64,000 bases of DNA from Lucinisca nassula (Eukaryota > Mollusca > Bivalvia > Lucinida > Lucinidae). The stretch covers positions 98,459,497-98,523,496 of the forward strand of contig OY757020.1 in NCBI GenBank assembly GCA_963580285.1. Direction: 5' to 3'. Positions 33,241-43,124 of this stretch are shown in pieces. Made by a program: the position numbers and the translations under genes. The notes under the pieces were generated by a model, which was not told the origin of the DNA, made no database searches, and saw only the letters and a list, made by a program, of their open reading frames with translations. Positions within the stretch are counted from its first letter, which is position 1. Each line of letters starts with the position of its first letter.

Positions 33241-33931
33241 CTATGGGATCTTCTTGTATCCTGTACCCGAGCTTTTCCATGTGGGCCACGAGAGCTTGCC
33301 GGTCCAACGTCCCGGAGAAATCCTGGGTGTAGTCGATCGAATAGAGGCTGTAGCCTTTCCCCAGAAGCAGTTTCTGGAGCTTTGGAAGCCTTGCCTGTAG
33401 GCGGTCTATCTCCACCTCGGAAACATCCACCTTCGCCACGAAGATCGCGAATGGGTCCTCCCCGTGCAGCTCCTTCCACCTTTTCTCCACGAGCCTGTCG
33501 GTATCCGCCTATATTCTTTCCAACGTAGCCAAAATCGTGCTGCTGCGTGCGTCGGACCGAGTTGCGATCGTGTGCACAATATTCATCTGCATGTGCTTCT
33601 CGCCGTCCAGAGCCTCCCGAATGCTCCAAGAAATGGAGGCCACGACCACCTGCGCCGATCCACCTTCCCCGGTCGTGCACGAGGCTCTGCCGGCCCTGGA
33701 TACGCAGTCCTTCCTACGTAGGTATCCGTACACATACACATCGTCCACGAAGGTTGGGAGGCCTTCCAGGGGGTGCAGACGCGTCCTCCCCGAGTGCCCC
33801 TCCAAGAAGTCCACCTCCGAGATGTCGGGAACAAGGTTGCTCTCGAATGCGTTTTCCAGGAGAAGATGGGTTGCCACAGATTTCTCGGAAAAGAGCCCCA
33901 TCTCTCGAAAGGTTCGTTCTACAACTTCCAT
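33240..33931 (-). pseudogene. Right-arm copy of the 5' part of the large ORF
   Basis: The minus-strand ATG at 33,929-33,931 begins a frame that is intact across the site where the left copy is shifted. It is closed by TAG at 33,509-33,511, where the left copy has GAG. Beyond the stop the same frame continues with SIDYTQDFSGT to the inner edge of the arm (about 33,240), where similarity to the left copy ends. It is thus a nonsense-mutated, truncated duplicate. Confidence 0.75.
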
Positions 33932-34020
33932 TTTTTTCTATGGTAGTATGCGATATGTCTACACTATCGACGGTGTTCTCGATGTTTTGCACTACCAATT
34001 GTCTAATTCGAAATTTCGAT

Positions 34021-34728
34021 CTATCTGGGTAGTGTGTGCTTGTCTACACTACCGATGGTCCGACAGACAACCGCTGCGGGGGAAAAATACGCTCTCCTTC
34101 GTCGACCTCGACGTGCGCCTGCTGCGACTTTTCCGGCACTATGCCCTCTTCCCCTTCTTCCGGTGCTTTTTCCTTCCCCGCAGGAGGGCCGCGCGCGCAA
34201 GGTCTTCTCGCAGTTTTGCGTTCTCGACCTCCAGCTGCTCCTCCCGCCTCCCTCTTTCTTTCCGGGCTTCGGCAAGGTCTTCTCGCAGTTTTGCGTTCTC
34301 GTCCTACACTTCTCTCCGCCGCTGTCTTTCTTTGCAAGCTTCCTACAGTCCCACATGTCCCAATGCGATGTTGCGCATCTTGGCGTTCTCCTTCTCCAGC
34401 TCCTCTCGCCACCATTGTGCTTGTTCTGCCTCGTCCTTGATGTGCTTGGATTCGGCTTGTGCTTGCTCTGCGCCATCCTTGGCTTCGGCTCGTGCTTGCT
34501 CTGCGTCGTCCTTGGCTTCGGCTCGCGCTTGCTGTGCGTCGTCCTTGGCTTCCTCGTTCTCAAAGCCTTTCCGAATACGGAGAATCCGTCGTTCTTCTAT
34601 CCCATATCCCGACTTCGCTGCCCGTATTCCAATCTCGCCCGAAGCGATATGCCGAATAGCCTCCTCGGACAGTTGTGTTTTCCCAGGCATTGCAATGCTT
34701 TGTGTCTCCACTTCTCTAGTAGGATCTC
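34021..34728 (-). pseudogene. Right-arm copy of the coiled-coil ORF
   Basis: It matches 28,438-29,028 in reverse orientation, with the same GTG-only start region and the AKDDAEQARAE repeats. A CAG to TAG change at about 34,343 stops it after some 122 residues; similarity to the left copy carries on after the stop. Confidence 0.75.
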
Positions 34729-34729
34729 C

Positions 34730-34925
34730 CTACCCTGTCCCTACCTGTGTGTCAATGCTGGGTGTCCATACCCTGTCCCTATCTATGTGTATGGCTGGGT
34801 GTCCCTACCCTGTCTCTATCTGTGCGTGCGTACTATAGGTGTCCCTATCTGTGTGCATGCTGGGTATCCCTACCTGTGTCTGGTGTGCACATGCTGGGTG
34901 TCCCGACCTGTGTGCGCATGCTGAA
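34730..34925 (-). repeat. Subterminal degenerate repeats, right arm
   Basis: Mirror of 28,240-28,445, with CTACCTGTGTG, GCTGGGTGTCCC and CCCTACCCTGTC words in runs. The arrays differ by small indels between arms, as expected for repeats drifting since insertion. Confidence 0.8.
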
Positions 34926-35153
34926 AAAAGTAGCACAAAATCCTGGTAGAGTGGGGGGAAAATGCGCTCTCCTAATTCTATTACATCCCCTCTCGGTGGG
35001 GCCGACCCGGGGGTGGGGGTGGGCCCCACAGTATTGCGGGGATGACATTTTTTTGTCCTCGGCATCCCAACTCGGTGGGGCCGCCCGGGGGGTGGGTGGC
35101 CCCACAGTGTGGGGGTGGGGGTTGTTCCAGAACCCTCATTATGTATACTACTT

Positions 35154-35215
35154 ATGATGATGTACGGGGAGACGTTTTACGGCCGCCACACGACACACCA
35201 CCAGCTGCAGTTATT
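35154..35215 (-). repeat. Right part of the hammerhead repeat split by the 7.2-kb element
   Basis: TATGATGATGTACGGGGAGA and CGTTTTACGGCCGCCACAC match 47,724-47,762 and the complement of 17,745-17,795. Together with 27,868-27,918 it reconstitutes one repeat around the insertion. Confidence 0.8.
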
Positions 35216-35221
35216 ATAGTT

Positions 35222-35724
35222 AACATCACGTTAATAAGTCTGTGAAATGAATACCTCCCCAACCCCCACTTTATATTGAGGAAATTGAGGTCAACAGGGT
35301 ATGCGGTATTTTATTTATTTCTGTTTCAAGACATGGTTTTTGGGTGTGCAGCAACCTGTGTTTTTGGCATTTATTAGTATTGTGAAAACACACGTACTAA
35401 ATATATTGACATTTTTTTACCACCAAAAAATGAAAATTTTCAGATAAATAATTCTGACACATTTTTTATATTTCTGGACAAAACATAGATTGTGTGTACA
35501 GGTTTCGATTGTGGGTACGCGTTAGATCCGCCTCGTCGAGGCGGTTCAAACGAGTACCCACATTCTGTTCTTCATCGGAAAATAGAAAATGTATACCCCT
35601 GTAAAGCCCAGTTTTACCATATAAAAATGGGGTTTATGTGTGTATAACTCCCTGTACACCCCAGATTTACTATATAAAAGTGGGTTTAAGGGGGTCAAAA
35701 TTATGTAGGCGTCTTTTCGTGATA
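35222..35724 (+). mobile_element. Half MITE B followed by MITE A copy 7
   Basis: 35,222-35,379 is the left half of a family-B element (CATCACGTTAATAAGTC, CCCCCACTTTATATTGAGG). 35,381-35,724 is a family-A copy with tips TGTGAAAACACACG and AGGCGTCTTTTCGTGATAG and a clear palindrome at 35,517-35,562. The direct abutment suggests A inserted into, or recombined with, B. Confidence 0.75.
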
Positions 35725-35754
35725 GAAAAATGGTACAACTTTGCCATAGAAAAC

Positions 35755-36267
35755 ATTATGAAAACACGCCTATTCAAATATATTGAAATACTTTACCATT
35801 CTGAAGTTTTTCATATTTCACCTCAGTACATACTCTAATCAGTATCCACGATCTATGTTTTTGAGCAAAAGTAAGAAAAATACTGTATACCCCAGTTTTA
35901 CTATACACTCGAACTTCTATGGCTCGAACACCTTTGGGACATCGAAACTCTGTTCGAGACAGGGGTAGTTCGAGCCACTGAGGCTTACTGCCAGGAGGCA
36001 TAACGGGGTACTTTTGGACATATTTTCGGTATTCTGTAATGAAAATGTATGCTGTGTGTACTCATTAGTACACACAGCATTCATTTGCAAGATAAAAAAC
36101 GAAAATCTAAATTATCTCGCACCATTTCTTATGTAGAGGACTTCCCTTGGGGCTCAAGAACGGGTTCGACTCAGCCATGGTAAACGAGCCATCGGTGTTC
36201 GAGCCATCGGAGTTCTACTGTATAACATTGAGGTTTAAGTGGGTCAAAATAGGCGTGTTTTCAGGAT
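35755..36267 (+). mobile_element. MITE A copy 8 with nested insertion
   Basis: The left tip GAAAACACGCCTATTC and right tip TAGGCGTGTTTTCAGGATG are separated by the nested element at 35,906-36,220. The core palindrome is reduced (ACTCTAATCAGTATCCACG). Confidence 0.75.
35906..36220. mobile_element. TA-flanked MITE (mariner-like signature) inside MITE A
   Basis: The ends CACTCGAACTTCTATGGCTC and GAGCCATCGGAGTTCTACTG form an imperfect inverted repeat of about 27 bp, each flanked by TA. Removing it restores the usual TTTACTATATAA-like stretch of family A. The TA target points to a Tc1/mariner-type mobiliser. Confidence 0.8.
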
Positions 36268-36493
36268 GTGTATTAGTTTTGAGACATAAAAGAAAATACT
36301 ATGTCACACGGGGTGGTTGGACGAGGCAAAGGCGACGTTTATCTGGCGTCACTGGGGCGGCCAGCAGTTGGAGGAGGCCCGCTGTCCTTTCAGCAGATAA
36401 GGGTAGAGGGGGAATGTGGTTGTATCTTCTGTTTCTACATTTACATTCATTTTTCTCGTTCTCTTCTGTCCCTCATTTTCATCGCCTCTACTA

Positions 36494-36773
36494 CATTACG
36501 AAAGCACGCCTATACAAATACATTGTCAATTTTACCGCTGAAAATACGAGCATTGTAAGATAAAAAATTGTGATATTTTTCTTATTTCTGCTCAAAATAT
36601 AGATTTTGGGTACTCGTTAGAACCGCCTCATCGAGGCGGTTCCAACGAGTACCCACGATCTATATTTTAGAGCAGAAATAAGAAAAATAAGGTTTACCCC
36701 TGTAAACCCCAGTTCTACTATACAAAAGTGGGGTTCAAGAGGGTCAAAATTATATAGGCGTTTTTTCGTGATG
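36494..36773 (+). mobile_element. MITE family A, copy 9 (well preserved)
   Basis: CATTACGAAAGCACGCC to GGCGTTTTTTCGTGATG, 280 bp. The core palindrome is nearly perfect (GGTACTCGTTAGAACCGCCT with its complement, 36,608-36,653), and both TTCTTATTTCTGCTC arms are present. Useful as a reference copy. Confidence 0.88.
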
Positions 36774-36800
36774 ATCTCTTCTGTCTGTTTTCTCTCTTTC

Positions 36801-37384
36801 CTTTGGAGACGACACAAAATGACCCGTAAGGGTTGACGTGTCGTAAAACCCAAATCAATCAATCAATCAATCAATCAGTCAATCAATCAATCAATCAGTC
36901 TACCATTTGTCACACGACTGTGTCATCTCATTCATTTTCCTCTTTCATCTCTCTCCCCGGCCCCCGCCCATAGGGGCTTGAAGAAATATATGGGCTGCAT
37001 GATGCTTCCACGCAGAGCTGAATCCGACCCACACACTAGTACTGGTAAACCGCTTAGAGGATCTAAGCCTGTCCAGGAACCGCGGTGCGAGGCGGACCGT
37101 CCATGCTAATAAACCCTATTGATTTCATTGGGCGACAGGGCTTGAGATGTCATTTCATCTCAATGTCGGGTAAAAGTCCCACAAAATTGGAAGCAACGTC
37201 TCCAAAATGACCTATACAGTGTTGACGGGGACGTTAAACCTCAAATCAAACAAACAAACTTTCTTCTTTCTCCCTCATTTTCATCTCCTCTACTGTCCCT
37301 TCTATTTCTTTTCTCCCTTTCTCTGAGAGACGACACAAAATGACCCGTAAGGGTTGACGTGTCGTTAAACTCAAATCAATCAAT

Positions 37385-37415
<31 letters not shown>

Positions 37416-37420
37416 TCATT
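36801..37420 (+). mobile_element. Two SINE 3' ends with (AATC)n tails around another SINE
   Basis: GACACAAAATGACCCGTAAG followed by GGTTGACGTGTCGT and an (AATC)n run occurs at 36,808-36,900 and 37,329-37,420. Between them (36,961-37,258) lies a SINE of the GGGCTGCATGATGCTTCCAC family, ending ACGTTAAACCTCAAATC then CAAACAAAC. Confidence 0.75.
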
Positions 37421-37462
37421 TGTCACACGGATGTGTCATCCTACTGAAATATTGTTAAAGAT

Positions 37463-37829
37463 CATCACTTTTTAATAAGTCCGTGAAATGAACACCCCCT
37501 TACACACCACTTTCTATAGAGAAAACAGGGTTTACGGGGGTCTACATTATTTTCCTTATTTCTGCTCCTAGACATAGGTTGTGGGAACATTTGTACTCGT
37601 TAGAACTGCCTCAATGAGGGCGGTTCTAACGAGCACCCACAACCTATCTTTGCTCCTAGACATAGGTTGTGGGTACTCGTTAGAACCGCCTGAATGAGGC
37701 GGTTCTAACGAACACCCACAACCTATGTTTGCTTCATATATTAGGAAAATATCATCGATTTTCGTCAGAAAAGTAGCCATTTTGGAGATGCGAAAAATGC
37801 ATTATGTCGCACGGGTTTTTATCACAATG
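37463..37829 (+). mobile_element. MITE family B, copy 3, with doubled palindrome
   Basis: It starts CATCACTTTTTAATAAGTCC and ends GCACGGG...ATCACAATG. The hairpin unit (ACATAGGTTGTGGG ... CCCACAACCTAT) is present twice in tandem at 37,571-37,648 and 37,660-37,727. The element ends 21 bp before ADA exon 37,851. Confidence 0.8.
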
Positions 37830-37850
37830 TATTATGTTTATTTTCACTAG

Positions 37851-37912
37851 GTAGAGTTACATATCCATTTGGATGGTGCTGCACGACCTGAAACTATTCT
37901 TCAGATAGCAGC
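37851..37912 (+). CDS. ADA: Adenosine deaminase, exon with HxH metal-binding motif
   Basis: The exon is bounded by TTTTCACTAG and GC|GTAAGT and is 62 bp. It encodes VELHIHLDGAARPETILQIA, close to the KVELHVHLDGSIKPETIL segment of animal ADA. The two histidines of HIH are the zinc ligands of the purine deaminase TIM barrel. The enzyme turns adenosine or deoxyadenosine into inosine or deoxyinosine in purine salvage. From memory, the vertebrate exon at this place is also 62 bp and phase 0 to 2, which fits exactly. The adjoining exons join in frame on both sides. ADA2 and ADA-like proteins differ around this motif, so ADA1 is favoured. Confidence 0.88.
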
Positions 37913-37949
37913 GTAAGTTATTAAAAAATTATACAGAAAAAATCAACTC

Positions 37950-38177
37950 TTAACCCTTTTTGTACCACATGGAATCTTCCTCCTTATATAAAGCAGGAGT
38001 CCATTTTAAAATTTAGGGGTGTCAGGTTGTGTTTTCTTCAAAATATGTTTGGAAAGTGGCTGAACTTTTTGCAAACAATGTAGGCCACGATCAAACGCCG
38101 CTTTCTGCGGCGTCTGATCTGGGCCTGCACTGTTTGCCAGGGTACCGTTGTGGGGTTTCTGGTACAAACTGGGTTAA
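37950..38177 (-). mobile_element. TTAA MITE, copy 3
   Basis: TTAACCCTTTTTGTACC to TGGTACAAACTGGGTTAA with TTAA at both ends. It is the same element as 12,115-12,342. Its inner hairpin GACGCCGCTTTCTGCGGCGTC-like core is intact (AAACGCCGCTTTCTGCGGCG). It lies 37 bp after the exon-2 donor. Confidence 0.88.
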
Positions 38178-38194
38178 AACCACCTCTAATTATG

Positions 38195-38363
38195 GATAAA
38201 TCTGCTTTTACAAGCTTATTGAGAAAGTAGCAGTTATTCTTTCTTCGTGCTTTCTGCACACAATGTTCACTGGTCAGGAACCACATTTGGGAATGTTCAA
38301 AAGTGGTCTTAAAGACCACTTTCTAACAGTCCCATAGGTGGTCGTATTATAGGAATTTTACTG
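38195..38363. mobile_element. MITE family D, right part
   Basis: ATTTGGGAATGTTCAAAAGT and TCTTAAAGACCACTTTC lead to the tip TATAGGAATTTTACTG. The left tip is missing. Confidence 0.65.
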
Positions 38364-38577
38364 TTTTCTAACACAGCTTGGCTATATACAGGCAATCGTT
38401 AGGTACAGTGATTTAGGGGAATGGGAACACCTGGCAGATTTTATCGCCATTTTTCAAAGGGAGACAATTTTCGGAACTTCCTGTTCGCTTTTCTATAAGC
38501 TTTGCCCCATGGGAAAAGGAATCAACTCTTAAAGAAAAGAATTTGCTCATCAGGGGCAAATTCTTTAAGAGTTGCTA

Positions 38578-38876
38578 CCCTCGCCCATTGGGGCTTGAAG
38601 AAATTGAAGAAATAAATGGGCTGCATGATGCTTCCACGCAGCTGAACCCGACCGCACACGAATACTGTTAAACCGCTTAGAAGATCTAAGCCTGCCCATG
38701 GCGGCAAAGCGGTGCGTGTCGGACCGTCCATGCTTATAAACCCTATTGGTTTCATTGGGCGACAGGGCTTGAGCTCAGTGTCGGGTAAAAAGTCTCACAA
38801 AATTGGAAGCGACGTCTCCAAAATGACCTTTATAGTGTTGACGGGGACGTTAAACATTAAATCAAACAAATAAATC
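38578..38876 (+). mobile_element. SINE (GGGCTGCATGATGCTTCCAC family)
   Basis: Runs from CCTCGCCCATTGGGGCTTG to GACGGGGACGTTAAACATTA and CAAACAAATAAA. It lies beside a palindrome at 38,521-38,575 (CAACTCTTAAAGAAAAG / CTTTAAGAGTTG), and CTTTAAGAGTTG recurs after it at 38,878, consistent with a target duplication. Confidence 0.8.
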
Positions 38877-39319
38877 CTTTAAGAGTTGATCACTTCTGAC
38901 ACGGGAGACAAAAATACTTTTGGAACAGTTACCTCCACTGAAAGTGTATCCGTTCCCCTTAAATCTGTAATAAATCACTGCACAGAAGATCGTGACGAGT
39001 GACGTCATAAAAACCCCGTTTTAAGGCGTCAATCGTAGATTGTTTGACGTTAGACGGTGAAACAGTATTTTCATGCAATCCCTTGTTTTAGCCTGGAATA
39101 AATATTCTGTTCTTACCCTGGATTTCTCACATAGGGTAAAAATCGAATATTCTCACGGAACCGATATGGATTGGTTAATTACGACCTCATTTGCACCGTG
39201 GTTAAGGCTCGCGTCACAGCACGTTACGTGACATACCATTTTCATCACAATATGGCAGACGACGGCAACTGAAGCGACTGCATTATTAGAAATCCAGAAA
39301 TGAAAGGTATGAAAGAAAA

Positions 39320-39446
39320 AGAATCTTATATATACATGGTGTGAGGGATGGATATAAAATCCGTCCCTCGGGATCACCAAGCCTCGTGATGCCGGACTGT
39401 GACCCTTCTATCCACCCCTCACACCCATGTGAGATTCTTATATTCT
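39320..39446. repeat. MITE family E core, copy 2
   Basis: GTGTGAGGGATGGATATAAA on the left and TATCCACCCCTCACACCC on the right surround CCAAGCCTCGTGATGCCGG. Related to 8,948-9,107 but with one arm shortened. Confidence 0.7.
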
Positions 39447-39589
39447 CGCATCAAAAACATTGCACAAGGACATGTATGTGATGGATCTACAATCAATAAT
39501 GTTGGTGAGATTTCTTCTATAGCAACGGCGAAGGAAGGAAACAACAAAACAATTGTCGATTTTTAATCTGTCAGAATCAAAACTGATCT

Positions 39590-39740
39590 GATCTAGTGTG
39601 TGAGTTGTTGAGTAATAAATCACAATTTGTGGGTCAGTTGTAAGGAGCTTCGCGCTCGCGATTTGTTCAGATTGGTCTGCTTTACAACTGATGAAAATTG
39701 TGATTTATTACTTAACAAATCACTGCCAGAAATGATTTAT
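39590..39740. repeat. Imperfect palindrome, TTGTTGAGTAATAAATCAC type
   Basis: GTTGAGTAATAAATCACAA on the left and TTGTGATTTATTACTTAAC on the right. The same arms occur twice in 43,768-44,135. Confidence 0.75.
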
Positions 39741-39913
39741 TTCTCAAAGTTTACATGTAACCTGCAGATGGCCAAAATATATGAACACCCCAGAAATTGT
39801 TGTTCATGGTTGCAGGTAAGATGTTAGAAAGATGATTTAATATGTTTTCGTCATAACGCTGATATTCGGATGGAGGGCTTGCCCGCGGTCCGATATTAGT
39901 CAAATGCTGGTAT

Positions 39914-40198
39914 CATCACGTGAACAAGTCCGTGAAATGAAGACCCCCTATACCCCACTATATATAGAGAAAATGGGGTTAAAGGTGGGGGGGGGGAGAA
40001 TAGTTTATTTTTCCTGTTTTAGCTCTAATACATAGGTTGTGGGTACTCGTTAGAACCGCCTCAATGAGGCGGTTCTAACGAGCACCCACAACCTATATTT
40101 GCAGTATTTATAAGAAAAGTATCACGGATCTTCATCAGAAAAGTAGCCATTTTGGAGATGTGAAAAAATCCATGTCGCACGGGCGTGATTTCTTAATG
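39914..40198 (+). mobile_element. MITE family B, copy 4
   Basis: CATCACGTGAACAAGTCCG to GCACGGGCGTGATTTCTTAATG. The core palindrome at 40,030-40,090 is nearly perfect (GGTTGTGGGTACTCGTTAG and complement). A G tract lies at 39,984-39,995. Confidence 0.85.
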
Positions 40199-40442
40199 TT
40201 TCGGGTGATAACGAAAACACCATATTGTTTGTAACAATCACTAAACCATCAGAAAAAAGTATGATTTTAAGTGGATCGGGCCAAAATGTTCTTACAAGTA
40301 TGACTTATAATTAATTTCCTTTTCCTTCAAGATTTCTTCAGGTGACCACCATTGGAAAGAAACATGTATGATGCGGTCTGGAAATCCAAGCCGACTCCCA
40401 TGCGCAGTCCAATATGCTTTATTAGGCTGGGTTGGTGGTTTT

Positions 40443-40813
40443 TACGGAACCCGGAAAGGGACATGATTTTTTTTTAATATGTTGTGGGATATTAAGTTGT
40501 GCGAACAAGATATTATCTTGTGCGCACAAAATATGTTGTGCGCACAAGATATTATCTTGTGCAAGACAACATAATTTATCTTGTGCGGACAACATATTAT
40601 CTTTTGCGCACAAGACAATATCTTGTTCGCACAACTTATTATCTTGTGCGCACAAGATATTATCTTGTTCGCACAACATATTAGCATGTTTGTACAACAT
40701 AGATCTTATTATTTTGGGTAGTTGTGCGAACAAGATATTAGCTTGTGCGGACAAGATATTATCTTGTGCGCACAATTTATATAAAAAAGTCATGTTCCTT
40801 CCCGGTTTCTGTA
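40443..40813. mobile_element. TTGTGCG hairpin element, copy 2
   Basis: Tips TACGGAACCCGGAAAGGGAC and TCCTTCCCGGTTTCTGTA, 371 bp. The interior is again a string of TTGTGCGCACAA, CAAGATATTATCTTG and TTGTGCGAACAA words, in a different order and number from 13,584-13,987. No clear target duplication is seen. Confidence 0.88.
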
Positions 40814-40935
40814 GATTTTTGGTATTTATCGAAAAAAAGGAGTAAATTTCCTTTTTTGTTTTATACGTGTCAAAAGTATTTCGGGCTGCTACAGTGAAAA
40901 TAACATGGTTCTGTTATTTTTCACAATGTGATTGT

Positions 40936-41060
40936 TTTGTTTTGGTTTCATGGCCCTTTCAAGATTATTTTACTTTTTTCGAGTCGACCATTAATCAGAT
41001 CTGGGGCGAAAACCGGGGTTCCTGGAGAAAAAAAAAAACCTCGTCCTCCGTTGCAATGTG
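40936..41060 (-). mobile_element. SINE fragment (family of 43,447)
   Basis: GGTTTCATGGCCCTTTCAAG, CATTAATCAGATCTGGGGCG and AAAACCGGGGTTCCTGGAG match the body of the SINE at 43,447-43,688. The tRNA head is missing. Confidence 0.75.
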
Positions 41061-41114
41061 AAAATATGGCATATCGGTGTCGGAATTGAGTGCCTGGAAA
41101 AGCTAAGCAAAAGT

Positions 41115-41393
41115 CATCACGTGAACAAATCCGTGAAATAAAGACCCCCTTAAACCCCACGTTATAGATAGAACACTGGGGTTTGCGGGGGTAAACATTA
41201 TTTTCCTTATTTCTGCTCCAAGACATAGGTTGTGGGTACTCGTTAGAACCGCCTCAATGAGGCGGTTCTAACGAGCACCCAAAACCTATGTTTGGAGTAT
41301 AAATAAGAAATGTATCACAAATTTTCTTCAGAAAAAATGACTCTTTTTGAGGTTTGAAAATGCACTATATCACACGGATGTGTCATCGTAATG
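41115..41393 (+). mobile_element. MITE family B, copy 5
   Basis: CATCACGTGAACAAATCCG to ACACGGATGTGTCATCGTAATG, 279 bp, with an intact palindrome at about 41,226-41,290. It lies 52 bp from the opposite-orientation copy 6. Confidence 0.88.
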
Positions 41394-41445
41394 TTGAATA
41401 ACACATACAAGACTTTTGACCTTTCTGAACAGTACTACTACAGAT

Positions 41446-41744
41446 CATTACGAAAGCACACCCATGCGATATAGTGCATTTTTTCACATCTCCAAAATAG
41501 CTTTTCTCTGATGAAAAATCCGTGCAAATTCTCTTATTTATACTGCCCACATAGGTTGTGGATGCTCGTTAGAGTAGCCGCAATATGCTCGTTAGAACCG
41601 CCTCATTGCGGCCGTTCTAACGAGTACCAATAACCTATGTGTTGGAGCAGAAATAAGAAAAATAGTGTATATCCCGTAAGCCCAGTTTCCTCTATATAAA
41701 GTGGGGTTTAGGGGTGTTCATATCACGGACTTGATCCCGTGACG
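41446..41744 (-). mobile_element. MITE family B, copy 6
   Basis: CATTACGAAAGCACACCC to CACGGACTTGATCCCGTGACG. One palindrome arm is partly duplicated (GCTCGTTAGAGTAGCCGC then GCTCGTTAGAACCGCC). Confidence 0.85.
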
Positions 41745-43120
41745 TTAATCTATCATGATACACGAATGTCCATGTGATTACCTATTTTACACCGCGTTTT
41801 CAAGTCCGTATAATGAATACACTCAGTGGACATAAATGAGTTCCCAAAATGGCTGACAAGAAACTGGGGAAAAATATGATCTGAAAGAATTGCAATTTTC
41901 TGCCTAATTACAAATCATACTCAAATGCTAATTGGTCCAGCTAATTATTTAGGGTATATGTTTACGTCAGCACCTAGTACAATGATGATGTCATCAGTTG
42001 CCATGGCAACATCAGACAGCATACAGATTAACACCTTTTCTTTGAAAAATCAGGGTAGGTGTACTAAAAGATTTATAAAATTATCAATTTCTTATCTTTT
42101 TAGATATAAATTGGTCGCAATGTTGGCAAAGTACTGGAAAACAATCTGATTGTGTATAATATTACTTAGAGACAACACTTAATGTGAAATCTAACCTGCT
42201 TTCGGATGGAACATAAATACGTCAAAATCACTGAAACGCAAATATTTTTGTTGATAGACACCAAGGGAACAGACAAAAAAAACGGACTTTGTTTTATATC
42301 TGATTTGAGAGATATTGAATCATACTTTCTAGCAAAAACTGTTTGTTTGATTATATCTTAGGGGGTTGAAGCAGCAAGGAGATCCAGGAAACAATGGGCT
42401 TATTTGAACAGCCGTGCAATCTTTGCGCGCCATAAAACAAGATAAAAATATGTTGTAAAATATTGTAAAAAATATTGTTAATTAAAAGCACCATTTTACA
42501 CTATATTTTTACAAAAGACTTCATTTTTGTATAATAGTGTCCAATAAATTTGTCAATCTCTATGGGTACCCCCATAAAGACTAACATCCATCTCGACGTT
42601 TATCCACCGTTGGTAGCTACATTTCTTATATGAAAGAAAGATACTTCCTTTCAATGACTGTTACTAAAATATTAGAGAGTGTGCCACTAGTTTAGATAGA
42701 AACTATGCAGCCCACTTACTTGATGTTTCCATGGCAACTATTTTTCTGTCAGGGGTAGAATTACCCCACCCACTTCTAATAATGTATTTATTCAATTGGG
42801 AAAATGTAAACATATTTGGCTTCTCAGCTGTCCATCATACTCAAAAGACATCAGAGTAACCAAAATTATATAGATTAAAGGAGAAAACCTTAATCATTCA
42901 GAATAAGAAGAAATCTGTGAGCCAGCACAGTATTTTGAAGCCATTTTTAAAACCACGGTACTCTAAATGAAGAATATACCAGAGCTATGCATGGCAAGAT
43001 TTCTAAGGCAAATTGCTATATTTGTTATTGGTAATGAATAAACAATACCATCTAGTAAATATAACATGCATTGGATCTTTTATTTTTTAGAAATTTGATC
43101 TGGAAATGTAGTTACAGATT
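41745..43120. other. No gene recognised
   Basis: AT-rich intron sequence. A 74-codon frame at 41,925-42,149 has no recognisable similarity. No repeat shared with the rest of the window was noticed. Confidence 0.55.
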
Positions 43121-43124
43121 TACA

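Larger units (their letters stand above)
27919..35153. mobile_element. 7.2-kb long-inverted-repeat element, unclassified (virus-like or transposon)
   Basis: The ends AAGTAGTATACATAATGAGG and complement bound two inverted arms: left 27,919-29,918, right 33,240-35,153. The left arm has about 105 extra bases near 28,081-28,190. Each arm holds two copies of a CCCCACAGTGTGGGG-type GC-rich block, then about 200 bp of degenerate GGTAGGGACACCCAGCATG repeats, then a coiled-coil ORF and the 5' part of a large ORF. The unique middle (29,919-33,239) holds the rest of the large ORF and two opposite-strand ORFs. Coding strands converge at 31,796-31,799, where the two stop codons overlap. The base composition (GC-rich) differs sharply from the AT-rich surroundings. 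I see no polymerase B, integrase, DDE transposase, capsid or packaging ATPase. Insertion into an older repeat shows it arrived as a unit. Confidence 0.85.

Noticed and set aside
33105..33680. 191-codon minus-strand frame and other long frames in the arms of the 7.2-kb element
   Set aside because: They are out-of-frame shadows of the GC-rich coding frames; the arm comparison shows the conserved frame is a different one.
27919..35153. Assignment of the 7.2-kb element to Polintons or parvoviruses
   Set aside because: No PolB, integrase, packaging ATPase or capsid (Polinton) and no NS1 helicase Walker motifs (parvovirus) are visible; only arm layout is similar.
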